Below are positions 24,801 through 24,915 of a stretch of DNA of 24,915 bases, in pieces. Under the pieces are notes generated by a model. The model ran no database searches, was not told the origin of the DNA, and saw only the letters and a program-made list of their open reading frames with translations. The translations under genes and the position numbers were made by a program. The stretch lies in assembly GCA_964387885.1 (NCBI GenBank), contig CAYLYZ010000088.1, forward strand, positions 1-24,915, written 5' to 3'. The DNA comes from JABGPL01 sp964387885 (GTDB lineage Bacteria; Electryoneota; AABM5-125-24; Hatepunaeales; Hatepunaeaceae). Each line of letters opens with the position of its first letter. The first letter of the stretch is position 1.

Positions 24801-24915
24801 GTGACGTAGACCGTGTTCTCCAAAACTGGGGAACCAAAAATTTATTTTCAAAAAGTAGTGTCAGGCGTCCTCGAGTTCTTTGAAATATTAGCGTTATTTA
24901 GAAAAATCAAGATTT

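Overview
The window carries six large co-directional (+) genes and nothing else that reads as coding. All six encode modular secreted proteins ending in the same C-terminal module: a Tyr/Phe-x-x-(S/T)-x-A-(Y/F)-P-N-P-F-N start, a central V-x-(I/V)-Y-D-(I/L/V)-(S/T/A)-G core and a short basic end. This is the type A sorting signal of the type IX secretion system (T9SS; Por_Secre_tail, TIGR04183 type). The five complete genes also start with a Sec signal peptide. This points to a bacterium of the Fibrobacterota-Chlorobiota-Bacteroidota (FCB) superphylum. The 'AYPNPFN' wording and the module mix resemble uncultured lineages such as Marinimicrobia, Cloacimonadota or KSB1-like groups more than classical Bacteroidota; that placement is inference. 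The DNA is AT-rich by eye.

Layout. Family A, 1-10.9 kb, three genes: a 5'-truncated copy (ends 2750), 2890-6573 and 6713-10912. These are built from repeating units of a short 'N-(D/E)-G-D' beta domain, a five-repeat 'W/F/H-D-G-E-x-L-W' beta-propeller, an Ig-like 'S-N-D-P-x-N-P-(D/E)-V' domain and a 'G-F-P-D-x-I-N-W-N' domain. An intergenic stretch of about 500 bp (10913-11410) with two strong hairpins and a 12-bp direct repeat separates the families. Family B, 11.4-24.7 kb, three genes: 11411-15565, 15999-21746 and 21884-24688. These have cadherin-like repeats, ASH/Hydin ('choice-of-anchor D') domains, a recurring 'W-G-D-D-P-x-T-E' module (called GDD here), a two-half 'G-W-N-M-I-S' module, a low-complexity linker, a final GDD module and the T9SS tail. 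Bipartite palindromic repeats sit just downstream of every family B gene.

How they may work together. All products should cross the inner membrane by Sec and the outer membrane by T9SS, and then be released or anchored at the surface. No enzyme active site was recognised. Adhesion, matrix or surface-layer roles are the plausible inference, with cadherin-like and ASH domains as stalks and propellers as binding heads.

Most striking: the extracellular parts are almost free of lysine although arginine is used freely. By eye, mature residues 24-1565 of the 1915-aa protein contain none, residues 1-1034 of the 1384-aa protein none, residues 1-591 of the 934-aa protein none, and the 1399-aa protein has six in total. 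Second, one ASH domain of the 1915-aa protein is split by an inserted GDD module. Third, the genes show clear signs of domain shuffling and local sequence exchange between neighbours.
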